From the NCBI RefSeq assembly GCF_000027225.1, contig NC_013892.1, positions 310,001-374,000 of the forward strand: 64,000 nt of DNA, written 5' to 3'. The notes under the pieces were generated by a model. It was not told the DNA's origin, ran no database searches, and saw only the letters and a list, made by a program, of their open reading frames with translations. This stretch comes from Xenorhabdus bovienii SS-2004. Its GTDB lineage: Bacteria; Pseudomonadota; Gammaproteobacteria; Enterobacterales; Enterobacteriaceae. Numbering within the stretch: the stretch's first letter is position 1; every line of letters starts with the position of its first letter. The position numbers and the translations under genes are program-made. This document shows, one piece after another, positions 9,991-18,218 of the stretch.

Positions 9991-10028
9991 ATGTGGTAGA
10001 AATATCCTTCAATTAACAGGGTGATGTC

Positions 10029-10128
10029 ATGTCAAAAAAAGCATACTGATAATGACGCATCATCTGGATTAAGCTAAACGGCTGTATGAAGACTCGCCAA
10101 CAGTGGCTTCTATGTTTTCGCAGCCGTT
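10029..10128 (+). other. structured spacer downstream of pxaB (hairpin, 6-codon ORF)
   Basis: Between the convergent pxaB and oxidoreductase genes, AACGGCTG (10077-10084) pairs perfectly with CAGCCGTT (10121-10128). Inside the loop a second hairpin (GCCA-ACAG-TGGC, 10096-10107) is flanked by GAAG/CTTC. There is no U-tract, so a plain intrinsic terminator is doubtful. A six-codon ORF, MSKKAY, runs 10029-10049 behind a GGTG. It may be a gene remnant. Confidence 0.35.
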
Positions 10129-10205
10129 CATTCATTAATAATATGGCAACCGCTTAACCTCACCGTACCCAAAATATTTTTTATCTGTGCTATCACTCTG
10201 TTTTT

Positions 10206-13200
10206 TTATAGCTTTTCCAGTAATGCCTCCTTACGCTCCATCATGTTTTTTATCGCTTTTTGCTTAACATGACCGAAGCCACGGACTTGATCGGGCAGCT
10301 CCGCGAGTTGCTGACAGATCGCTAAATTATCGCGGTTCAGTTTTTCTATCAGAAAATCAAGTAATCGCTCATATTCGAGCAGTAAATTTCTTTCCTGTCT
10401 GCGCTCTTCCTGATAGCCGAAGATATCGAACATAGTTCCACGAAGTGGCTTACATGCGGCAAGAACGCGGAAGATAGGGATGATCCATGTGCCATATTCT
10501 CGTTTTCCTCGCTCGCCTGTACGTGGATCTTTGCGATTGAAAAGGGGCAGGCTGAAGTGAAAGCGAATGTTATCCGTATTATCAAACTGTGAGCGGAGAT
10601 TTTCGAAAAAGTCGCTTTTGGCATAGAGGCGCGCGACTTCATATTCATCCTTATAAGCCATTAGTTTAAATAAATTTTCAGCGACCGCTTTGGCAATTTC
10701 TTCCGCATCAATTTGTTGCGTGACCAGTTGAATCTGAGCAACGCGACTGAGATAACGCTGTGCATATCCTTCATTCTGGTAATCAACCAAAAATTGATAT
10801 CGATGCATAATAAGATCATCCAGCGTCTTAATGCTTTCTTGCGGCTTGATGTGCAGGCGCTCATTCAGGATATCTGGCTGTACAGCAGCAATGCGACCGA
10901 TATGGAAAGCGCGTCGTGCACTGTCTGCGGCATTGCCCAGTGCTTGAATAGTATGGTCGATAGCAGAAAGCGTGATTGGAATCTTACCGAGCTGCCATGC
11001 ATAACCGATTAATACGATATTTGTTTGGTTTCGGTCACCGACCAGATCAGCGGCCATTATTTCGGCATCAATGGAATTTAATGTTTGGCAGTGTTGGTGA
11101 AGAGTCGTCATCATTTTGGGATGATCCAGATTCAGGGTGGGAGCCCGAAGCATAGTGCCGATTTGCGTTTCATGAGTATTGAGGACGCATTTCGTTGCAC
11201 TTTTTGACATCACTGTCAGTGAATTTTGTCCCGTTGCGGCCACTAAATCAGCCGCGATGATGAGATTAGCGCGCCCACGGTCAATTCTGACTTGATGTAG
11301 CTTATTCATATCATGGCATAGTCGGACATGGGTGATTGCTTCACCGCCTTTTTGTGCAAAACCCGTAAAATTGAGTAGACTGACGGAATAATTATCTGCT
11401 TCGGCCGCAATCGCCAGTAAATTCCCTGCGGTGACGATACCTGTACCACCTACGCCGACGAGCAGGATCTCATAAGGGTTATCGCTAATGATCAGTATTG
11501 GCTGGGGTAATTCACGGAGTAATTTGTCTAGATCGCCTTGCGGGATTATTTTACTGAGATCATGGCGTGGATTGGCATTTTCGACGGTGACAAAGCTGGG
11601 GCAAAACCCTTTCAGACAGGATAGATCGGAGTTGCAGACGTGTTGATCGATCTTGCGTTTAGTCCCCAGTGAGGTTTTGACCGGGATCACTGCGAGGCAA
11701 TTTGATTGTACCTGACAGTCACCACACCCCTCACAGACCAACTCGTTAATCACGGCGCGTCGTGTCGCTTTCGGCTCCAGACCCCGCTTTCTCTTACGGC
11801 GTAGTTCTGTGGCACAGGCCTGATCGTAGATAATTACGGTTACCCCCGCGATTTCTCGAAAACGTTTCTGCACCTCTTCGAGGTAATCACGTTGATAAAG
11901 CGTCACCTTAGCGGTTAGCAGGTTTTTATCCTGATATTTATCAATATCATCCGTAACAATAGCGACTTCTTTGACCCCTTCAGCCAGCATTAAGGCTACA
12001 ATCTGCGGTATGGTAAGATTACCATCCAGTGGCTGTCCTCCAGTCATGGCCACAGCCTGATTAAATAGCAATTTATAAGTAATGTGATTGCCTGCGGCTA
12101 TTGATTGGCGAATGGATAAATGGCCGGAATGGAAATAGGTCCCATCGCCTAAATTCTGAAAGAGATGGGGACGGTTAATAAAAGGTGAATGCCCGACCCA
12201 GTCGGCACCTTCCCCTCCCATTTGAACAAGACCAAATCCCGTATTACGATCCATCCAAGCCGCCATGACATGACACCCAATACCAATTTGGGCTTGGCTG
12301 CCTTCAGGTAAACGGGTTGATGTGCTATGGGGACACCCTGCGCAGAAATAAGGTGTGCGTTTGGGAAGCGTAAGATCGTGTGGTGTTGTTTTAGTTGCCC
12401 ATTCCAGAGGAACCGAGAGAAACAAATCGAGTTTGTTTAGCCATCCAGAAAGCAGGGGAGTAATCAATGAAGGACGTAACTCAATGTCTGCGGGTAAAAA
12501 TTGCTGGCCAAGATGATTGTGTTTGCCTATCAGCTTAATATTTTTCTGTGAATTAACCAGATGGCGTGCCAGCAGGATCTCGACAACAGCGTTCTTCTCC
12601 TCAATAACAAAAATATCAGTGACCTGTGAAGCAAGATCGCTGAGAAGCGGTGACAGAGGATAGACTAAGCGGACATGGACAAAAGCCACCCCTTGTTTGG
12701 CAAGTTGGGAAGGCGTTAAGCCTCCGGCACGTAAGGCTTCCAGCACATCTCGATGCGCTTTGCCAACGGTGACCAGCAGAGCACGCGGATGGGCGCACGG
12801 GGCAAGGAGTTGATCGATCGGATTAGCTCTGGCGAAGGCTTCAACGGCTTTAAGTTTATAGGCCAAGCGTTTCTCAATCTGTGGGCCGGGAAGATCCGGC
12901 CAACGCCAATGCAGCCCATCTGGGCCAGAATCGATTTCAGGTGTTTTATATTCAGGAAAGGGTTTGCTTTTTCTGATAGCACTACTTTCCACAACTTCAC
13001 TGATTGCTTTAAACCCGACCCAAGCCCCACTCGCGCGCGATGCCGCCCAGCCCCATAATCCTACATCGTGATAGTCAGAAACAGATGCTGGATGCAAAAT
13101 CGGCATACTCCAAGCCATTAAAACGAGATCAGATTGATGGGACATGGAGGAGGAGACACAACCGTGGTCATCACCGAGGATTACAAGTACGCCCCCGTGT

Positions 13201-13574
13201 GGTGAAGAGCCATAAGCGTTGCCATGCCTGAGCGCATCGCCAGAGCGATCCACTCCAGGTCCTTTGCCGTACCACATGCCAAAGACGCCGATAACATTCC
13301 GATCAGGATCGGATTCGACTTTTTGAGTACCGATAAGTGCAGTGGCGGCGAGATCTTCGTTGATAGCAGGTTGAAAGCGGATATTGGATTGAGCAAGTTC
13401 TTTACCATGCTGCCATAATGCCTGATCTAAACGGGCTAAGGGAGAGCCGCGATATCCAGCAACAAACCCCGCAGTGTTGAGATTATGGCTTTTATCCAGT
13501 TCAGCCTGAGCGAGTAAAAGCTCAGCAAGGGCATCAGTACCTGTGACAAATTTAGATGGATAATGTTGAGTCAT
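10206..13574 (-). CDS. indolepyruvate:ferredoxin oxidoreductase, single-chain (alpha-beta-gamma fusion)
   Basis: A 1122-residue fused 2-oxoacid:ferredoxin oxidoreductase, oxidatively decarboxylating indole-3-pyruvate and other aryl pyruvates to the aryl-acetyl-CoA with ferredoxin as acceptor. The N-terminal third is the pyrimidine-binding TPP domain (GYRGSPLARLD, GDDHGCVSSS). Mid-protein CAGCPHSTST and GMGGEGADW-like stretches mark the TPP pyrophosphate domain. Around residues 600-660 there are Cys clusters (CEGCGDCQVQSNC and CNSDLSCLKGFC) fit for an Fe-S cluster. Near residue 700 is the gamma domain (GVGGTGIVTAGNLLA, FAQKGGEAITHVRL), then a long C-terminal DUF6537-like extension. Length is close to the usual 1150-1190. 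It stands alone, convergent with pxaB, and there is no sign that it serves the NRPS pathway. Confidence 0.88.
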   Translation of the reverse strand: MTQHYPSKFVTGTDALAELLLAQAELDKSHNLNTAGFVAGYRGSPLARLDQALWQHGKELAQSNIRFQPAINEDLAATALIGTQKVESDPDRNVIGVFGMWYGKGPGVDRSGDALRHGNAYGSSPHGGVLVILGDDHGCVSSSMSHQSDLVLMAWSMPILHPASVSDYHDVGLWGWAASRASGAWVGFKAISEVVESSAIRKSKPFPEYKTPEIDSGPDGLHWRWPDLPGPQIEKRLAYKLKAVEAFARANPIDQLLAPCAHPRALLVTVGKAHRDVLEALRAGGLTPSQLAKQGVAFVHVRLVYPLSPLLSDLASQVTDIFVIEEKNAVVEILLARHLVNSQKNIKLIGKHNHLGQQFLPADIELRPSLITPLLSGWLNKLDLFLSVPLEWATKTTPHDLTLPKRTPYFCAGCPHSTSTRLPEGSQAQIGIGCHVMAAWMDRNTGFGLVQMGGEGADWVGHSPFINRPHLFQNLGDGTYFHSGHLSIRQSIAAGNHITYKLLFNQAVAMTGGQPLDGNLTIPQIVALMLAEGVKEVAIVTDDIDKYQDKNLLTAKVTLYQRDYLEEVQKRFREIAGVTVIIYDQACATELRRKRKRGLEPKATRRAVINELVCEGCGDCQVQSNCLAVIPVKTSLGTKRKIDQHVCNSDLSCLKGFCPSFVTVENANPRHDLSKIIPQGDLDKLLRELPQPILIISDNPYEILLVGVGGTGIVTAGNLLAIAAEADNYSVSLLNFTGFAQKGGEAITHVRLCHDMNKLHQVRIDRGRANLIIAADLVAATGQNSLTVMSKSATKCVLNTHETQIGTMLRAPTLNLDHPKMMTTLHQHCQTLNSIDAEIMAADLVGDRNQTNIVLIGYAWQLGKIPITLSAIDHTIQALGNAADSARRAFHIGRIAAVQPDILNERLHIKPQESIKTLDDLIMHRYQFLVDYQNEGYAQRYLSRVAQIQLVTQQIDAEEIAKAVAENLFKLMAYKDEYEVARLYAKSDFFENLRSQFDNTDNIRFHFSLPLFNRKDPRTGERGKREYGTWIIPIFRVLAACKPLRGTMFDIFGYQEERRQERNLLLEYERLLDFLIEKLNRDNLAICQQLAELPDQVRGFGHVKQKAIKNMMERKEALLEKL

Positions 13575-13791
13575 ACACTTGGCCCTTTTTGAGGAGCATT
13601 ATTGTCTAAGATACGACCAAAACTATCTCTAATCTATTGCCCTAAAATTATTCCGACAAGCACAAATCTTATTAGAGGTTAGTTGTATGTTTAGTGTTAA
13701 TTTTTAGAATCACAAATGTTTCTAAAATAGATGTGGACTCTCTTTCACGAGTGTTTTTTGAGCGCTTGGCATAAGAGTGGATGCAAAGGAC
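13575..13791. other. intergenic region, oxidoreductase start to tRNA-Gly copy 2 promoter
   Basis: AT-rich and without a credible gene. It should carry the promoter of the leftward oxidoreductase gene, but no convincing -35/-10 pair was picked out. A weak hairpin, ACTC-8-GAGT followed by GTTTTTT (13737-13759), could stop rightward transcription before the tRNA promoter. Confidence 0.4.
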
Positions 13792-13820
13792 TTGTCATCT
13801 TCTTTGAGCAAGTCCATAAT
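13792..13820 (+). promoter_or_regulatory. stable-RNA promoter of tRNA-Gly copy 2
   Basis: TTGTCA (13792-13797), a 17-base spacer and CATAAT (13815-13820), followed by the discriminator AGCGCC. The block from TGCAAAG through the -10 is closely similar to the one before copy 1, so promoter and tRNA were duplicated together as a unit. Confidence 0.78.
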
Positions 13821-13908
13821 AGCGCCTGTTCCTGATATGCAGATATAAAAATAGTATTATTTATCATAAGCATTCAGGCATTTCAGGCTAAATACAGCCA
13901 TAAGCGAC

Positions 13909-13984
<76 letters not shown>

Positions 13985-14180
13985 ATATCTTATCTATAAA
14001 CTTCTACTGATTTCTTGCATGTCTCTGAAATAATAGCCTGACCCATATTTCCTATCTCAACAAAGTTCATCGAAATTTAATAACGATTAATCCTGCTAAG
14101 ATTAGCAGCTATCTGATGATACCTTCTTATTATCTGGCAAGCCAAGCCTGTCGGAAAAGCGCCAACTATTCCGGCGCTGA

Positions 14181-14576
14181 CGGTCTGGGGCTAATCACCT
14201 CTCTGATTTTCATGAAATCCTGATATTTCAGCTAATTGTCTTTGACAAGACCATAAAGAAGCAGGTCAATATTCTGGATATTGGTCACGTTTTTCTGGTC
14301 GTTGGTCATTTTATGGCGTACACATATGTACGACCACTGCTCCAGACCGTCTACAAGTTCGATAATAGCTGGATTAATCCACTTTTGTTTGCCTACGGCC
14401 TTGCTGGAATAGCGGGGAATTTTCTTTCTGGCAGCGCCGCTACGAAACAACTTCGCTGGACTCTCGTGTTTATCACAATTGGCATAACTGCTGCAGTTCT
14501 CCTTTTTTCTCCTTTGGGGGGATCTATCGCAGGGAGTAACTACCTGATCCGTACCATCTATCACTACCATAAATAA
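14181..14576 (+). pseudogene. remnant of an MFS (sugar/drug efflux type) transporter
   Basis: The frame is open from just after a stop at 14178 to a stop at 14574-14576. It contains LVVGHFMAYTYVRPLLQ, then PLLFAYGLAGIAGNFLSG, then a hydrophobic segment. These are characteristic of the start of the C-terminal half of arabinose/sugar-efflux MFS permeases (TM7 with AYTYIRP, loop, TM8 and TM9). There is no start codon ahead of the homology, and only ~100 of the usual ~390 residues remain. It lies between tRNA-Gly copy 2 and an orphan tRNA-type promoter, so it is likely the remains of another insertion into the tRNA cluster. Confidence 0.6.
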
Positions 14577-14592
14577 ATTGTCGATAAAGCAC

Positions 14593-14621
14593 TTGCTATC
14601 CAGATACAACAAGTCCATAAT
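14593..14621 (+). promoter_or_regulatory. orphan tRNA-type promoter (third of the cluster, no tRNA behind it)
   Basis: TTGCTA (14593-14598), a 17-base spacer ending in AAGTC, CATAAT (14616-14621) and the discriminator GCCGCC reproduce the two tRNA-Gly promoters almost exactly. No cloverleaf follows before queG. It probably belonged to a third tRNA-Gly (the glyY counterpart). If still active it would transcribe the DnaA-box region. Confidence 0.6.
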
Positions 14622-14741
14622 GCCGCCTCATTTTTGAATAGGCAGAGGAAAATTTCTTCACCAGCGTCTAGAATGTGTGAGTGGATTCTGGTTTTATTGC
14701 TTATTTCTGATTCTTTTCCACTGAAATACAATTACTGTTTT

Positions 14742-14980
14742 TTATCCACAGTATTTAACCTTACTGCCATATTGACTTGTCTGACGATGCTCTATTTGCT
14801 GCACAGAGTTATCCACAGGCGAAATTTCTGTATCTGTATTTTTTGACCCATTATTTAAAATAATAAATCATATTTAACTTATTGATAAATTAAAATAATT
14901 TATTTCATTTAAAATGACATTGATTAATATTTAAACTTTATTTGTCTGTTGATCAACAAGGCATTTTTATTTTATTCACA
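14742..14980 (+). promoter_or_regulatory. datA: datA-like locus: three DnaA boxes and an IHF site
   Basis: Perfect DnaA boxes (TTATNCACA) lie at 14742-14750 and 14809-14817 (both TTATCCACA) and at 14972-14980 (TTATTCACA), all on the same strand. A perfect reverse IHF consensus (YAANNNNTTGATW) occupies 14875-14887, in a strongly AT-rich stretch between boxes 2 and 3. The locus is non-coding and lies between the tRNA-Gly cluster and queG. As I recall, that is where E. coli datA lies; there, DnaA boxes with bound IHF promote hydrolysis of DnaA-ATP and delay re-initiation. Function here is inferred from position and site layout. No gene is seen from 14622 to 15025. Confidence 0.7.
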
Positions 14981-15025
14981 AGGAAATAGACGGGTTTTTT
15001 GACAATAAATTCGACTGGTTAATTA

Positions 15026-16183
15026 TTAAGCATCTCTGGGTATTCCTTTGGTAATTGCCCGAATTAATCGCTTCTGCTGTGATGTTTGAACTTCAATCGT
15101 ATTGGCATTGCGGCGAGTTATTTGTTGATCGATGGCCCAGTGGATATGTTCATCCAGTACTTCACTTAAACCGATTCTTTTTTTCAGTGCCAGCACGATA
15201 TCATCCTGATAAAGAGCATTACCTAAAGCAACGGAAATATTGCGCAGCCAGCGTAAATAACCAATGCGGCGGATTGCTGATCCTTCCGTAATACGTAGAA
15301 ACTTTTCTTCGCTCCAACTGAATAAATCAAGTAATTTTGGCGTGTGCAGGGCAGCACGAGGGCTGAAATCTACTTCATCCGTTAATTGTGAAAAACGATT
15401 CCATGGGCAAATAAGCTGGCAATCGTCACAACCATAAATCCGGTTGCCCATTAACGGGCGCAATTCTTCAGGGATCACACCATCCAATTCAATGGTCAGG
15501 TAAGAAATACAGCGTCGGGCATCAATGGTATAAGGCTCAACAATGGCACCTGTTGGGCAGGTCGTCATACAGGCAACGCAACGCCCGCATTGCTCCTCTT
15601 GTGGGGCATCTATGGGAAGGGGAAGGTTAATCAACAATTCTCCGAGGAAAAACCATGAACCCGATTCTCGATTTAATATAAGTGAGTGTTTACCAACCCA
15701 GCCGAGACCAGCCTTGGCCGCCAAGGGACGCTCCATGATCGGGGCAGAATCGACAAAAGGCCGAAAATTCAGAGTTCCCTGATATTCATGAGCACTGCAA
15801 TAGTCTTGAATCTGTTCACCGAGTTTTTTGAGTCGCTGACGCAATAGCTTGTGGTAGTCTCTGCCCAGCGAATAGCGGCTGACATAACCTAATTCAGGAT
15901 TATTCAGTGTACTGGCAAAAGCTGCTTTGGCTGGCAGGTAATTCATGCGTACGCTGATGACCCGCAAGGTGTCAGGTAGTAGTTCATGGGGACGGGCGCG
16001 CATCATACCGTGACGAGCCATCCAATCCATTTCACCGTGGTATTGCTTATCAAGCCATTCCTGTAGTTTGGGTTCTTCTGCGGATAAATCGGTGTCACAG
16101 ATACCGACTTGTTGAAAGCCAAGGGAAAGGCTCCATTGTTTGATGTTTGTTGCCAGAAGATTCAGATCAAGAGGGGTTGCCAT
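15026..16183 (-). CDS. queG: epoxyqueuosine reductase QueG
   Basis: 385 residues (E. coli 379). It reduces epoxyqueuosine to queuosine in the wobble position of tRNAs reading NAY codons, using cobalamin and two [4Fe-4S] clusters. The ferredoxin-like motifs are visible at CGRCVACMTTCPTGAI and, after it, CDDCQLICPWNRF. A catalytic Asp region precedes them (FRPFVDSAPIMERPLA), and a C-terminal HEAT-like part follows. It is transcribed away from tsaE. In E. coli nnr lies next to it on the other strand, but here the space to tsaE is only 205 bases and nnr is missing. Confidence 0.96.
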   Translation of the reverse strand: MATPLDLNLLATNIKQWSLSLGFQQVGICDTDLSAEEPKLQEWLDKQYHGEMDWMARHGMMRARPHELLPDTLRVISVRMNYLPAKAAFASTLNNPELGYVSRYSLGRDYHKLLRQRLKKLGEQIQDYCSAHEYQGTLNFRPFVDSAPIMERPLAAKAGLGWVGKHSLILNRESGSWFFLGELLINLPLPIDAPQEEQCGRCVACMTTCPTGAIVEPYTIDARRCISYLTIELDGVIPEELRPLMGNRIYGCDDCQLICPWNRFSQLTDEVDFSPRAALHTPKLLDLFSWSEEKFLRITEGSAIRRIGYLRWLRNISVALGNALYQDDIVLALKKRIGLSEVLDEHIHWAIDQQITRRNANTIEVQTSQQKRLIRAITKGIPRDA

Positions 16184-16388
16184 TGAATATCAAATTACTG
16201 CTGCAAAGGGGACGTAGTTTAGCACACAGCGGATTGAATACAAAAAGTGCGGTACGTGGCAGTACGGCGGAGCAGAAGATGTTAAATGATAATGGCTGAG
16301 TTATGTTATGGTTATTGGTTAAACTATTTAACTGATAAACCTAAATCTCATTAGGCTCTAATTCAATAAATAAAATAGATACTTTTCG

Positions 16389-16853
16389 ATGAAAGAACTC
16401 GTTTTATTACTTCCAAATGAAAATGCCACGGTTGCATTGGGCAATGCAGTGGCGGCAACCGGCGATCGCGGCTATGTTATTTATTTATATGGCGATCTGG
16501 GTGCCGGAAAAACGACATTCAGTCGTGGCTTCCTACAGGCGCTTGGCCATCAGGGGCATGTGAAGAGTCCGACTTATACGCTGGTTGAACCTTATGCTTT
16601 GCTACCGCGGCCTGTCTATCATTTTGATCTTTACCGTCTGTCTGATCCTGAAGAACTGGAATTTATGGGCATTCGTGATTATTTCCATCAGGATGCTATT
16701 TGTCTGGTGGAATGGCCTCAACAGGGTGCAGGGTTTTTACCTGATGCCGATATTGAGCTGCATTTGAGCTATGACAGCGAAGGGCGGCGCGCGCGTTTTG
16801 TCGCGTTATCTGAATATGGTGAAAATCTGCTGGATAATCTGAAGTCCTTATGA
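16389..16853 (+). CDS. tsaE: tRNA t6A biosynthesis ATPase TsaE
   Basis: 154 residues, the usual length. It is the ATPase that resets the TsaB-TsaD complex in N6-threonylcarbamoyladenosine synthesis on ANN-decoding tRNAs. The Walker A motif [10 protein letters not shown] lies near residue 40, [10 protein letters not shown] near residue 60 is the conserved switch region, and FDLYRL precedes the Walker B area. It is the first gene of the tsaE-amiB-mutL-miaA-hfq-hflX superoperon, and its stop overlaps the potential amiB start ATGA. Confidence 0.97.
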   Translation: MKELVLLLPNENATVALGNAVAATGDRGYVIYLYGDLGAGKTTFSRGFLQALGHQGHVKSPTYTLVEPYALLPRPVYHFDLYRLSDPEELEFMGIRDYFHQDAICLVEWPQQGAGFLPDADIELHLSYDSEGRRARFVALSEYGENLLDNLKSL

Positions 16854-16867
16854 AGGAATACCCGACC

Positions 16868-18193
16868 ATGATGAATGCTTTCTTTGTGAAAGTAATAAAG
16901 AAATGGCAAGCCCATTGGGTGATGTCCTGTGTATTGTTTGTCATGTTGAGTCAACTGATCATGATGACGGCGACAGCGGCTACGTTGTCGAATATTCATG
17001 TGAATAATAGCCCATCTGAAGCTACCGTAACGTTGGGATTCACTGGCGGGCATCCTGATTATCGGTTTTTCCCTCTGCATGCTCCTGAGCGGTTGGTGGT
17101 GGATATTCGTCAGTCTGGTCATGTCATGGGACTGCCGATGCGTTTATCAGGCCAGAATCTGGTGAAAGTGATTCGAACCAGTCAGTCCCCTGATGCACAG
17201 CATAAGCGGCTTGTATTGGAATTGGCACATCAGGCTACCGCGACTTCTTCGGTGAAAGAATCCGCCAGTGAATATCAGGTGATGTTTACGTTGAAAACTA
17301 ATAGTGCAACGGCTAAAAGTACAACGAATAGCACCTCAATGCTCAAGGGAAATACTTCATTACATGAAAGTAAGCAGTTATTAGCTAATAATGCTCAGTC
17401 ACCGAAGCAGGAGATAAAGCAAACTCCGGCTCATCATGACCAAGGAGTGAAAAAGCAGGCAACTAAGGCAGCACAGGGAAAATATCCGATTGTGATTGCC
17501 ATTGACGCAGGGCATGGTGGGACAGACCCAGGAGCCATCGGGCAAGGGGGATTGAAGGAAAAGAACGTGACCATCAGCGTTGCACGCAAGCTGGAAGTAC
17601 TTTTACACAATGATCCCATGTTCAAGCCTGTTTTGACGAGGGGTGGCGATTATTTCATCTCAGTTGCCGGACGGTCTGAGGTCGCCCGTAAGCACAAAGC
17701 CAATATGCTGGTGTCTATCCATGCGGATGCAGCACCTAACCGCAGCGCCAGAGGGGCTTCTGTTTGGGTACTATCCAACCGTCGCGCAAACAGTGAATTG
17801 GGGAATTGGCTGGAGCAGCACGAGAAACAATCGGAATTGTTGGGCGGTGCGGGAGATGTTCTATCCAATGGTATTAATCCGCTATTGAGTCAGGCTGTGT
17901 TAGATTTGCAGTTTGGTCATTCCCAGAGAGTGGGCTATGACGTTGCTGTTCAAGTATTGAGCCAGTTATCTCACATTGGCTCTTTGCATAAGCGTAGACC
18001 AGAACATGCAAGCCTGGGTGTATTACGTTCCCCGGATATTCCTTCCATCTTGGTGGAAACGGGTTTTATTAGTCATTTATCGGAAGAAGAACTGCTGGGA
18101 TCTAACGATTATCAGGCGAGACTGGCACAAGCCATTCACTTTGGGCTGCGCCACTATTTTCAGGCTAACCCGTTGCAGACTTCTCCAATGTAA
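16868..18193 (+). CDS. amiB: N-acetylmuramoyl-L-alanine amidase AmiB
   Basis: About 441 residues (E. coli 445). A periplasmic zinc amidase that splits septal peptidoglycan during daughter-cell separation, activated by EnvC. It has a signal peptide (hydrophobic core ~20-38, cleavage near ATAATL), an AMIN domain (~40-140) for septal targeting, a low-complexity linker, and the Amidase_3 domain from ~205 ([14 protein letters not shown] with the first Zn His, SIHADA with another, ETGFISH with the catalytic Glu). I chose the ATG at 16868, 10 bases after AAGGA. An ATG at 16850 overlapping the tsaE stop is possible. Confidence 0.95.
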   Translation: MMNAFFVKVIKKWQAHWVMSCVLFVMLSQLIMMTATAATLSNIHVNNSPSEATVTLGFTGGHPDYRFFPLHAPERLVVDIRQSGHVMGLPMRLSGQNLVKVIRTSQSPDAQHKRLVLELAHQATATSSVKESASEYQVMFTLKTNSATAKSTTNSTSMLKGNTSLHESKQLLANNAQSPKQEIKQTPAHHDQGVKKQATKAAQGKYPIVIAIDAGHGGTDPGAIGQGGLKEKNVTISVARKLEVLLHNDPMFKPVLTRGGDYFISVAGRSEVARKHKANMLVSIHADAAPNRSARGASVWVLSNRRANSELGNWLEQHEKQSELLGGAGDVLSNGINPLLSQAVLDLQFGHSQRVGYDVAVQVLSQLSHIGSLHKRRPEHASLGVLRSPDIPSILVETGFISHLSEEELLGSNDYQARLAQAIHFGLRHYFQANPLQTSPM

Positions 18194-18218
18194 TACTAAA
18201 CCGTAAAGAAGGTTGAAT

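Noticed and set aside
14232..14618. Leftward 128-residue frame opposite the MFS remnant
   Set aside because: It is antisense to recognisable MFS sequence and has no recognisable domain.
14634..14846. Rightward 70-residue frame across the DnaA boxes
   Set aside because: AT-rich, no ribosome-binding site, and it overlaps the conserved protein-binding sites; the region is better read as non-coding.
14742..14980. The DnaA-box cluster as a chromosomal replication origin
   Set aside because: No gidA/mioC or dnaA neighbours, only three boxes and one GATC; the datA reading fits synteny better.
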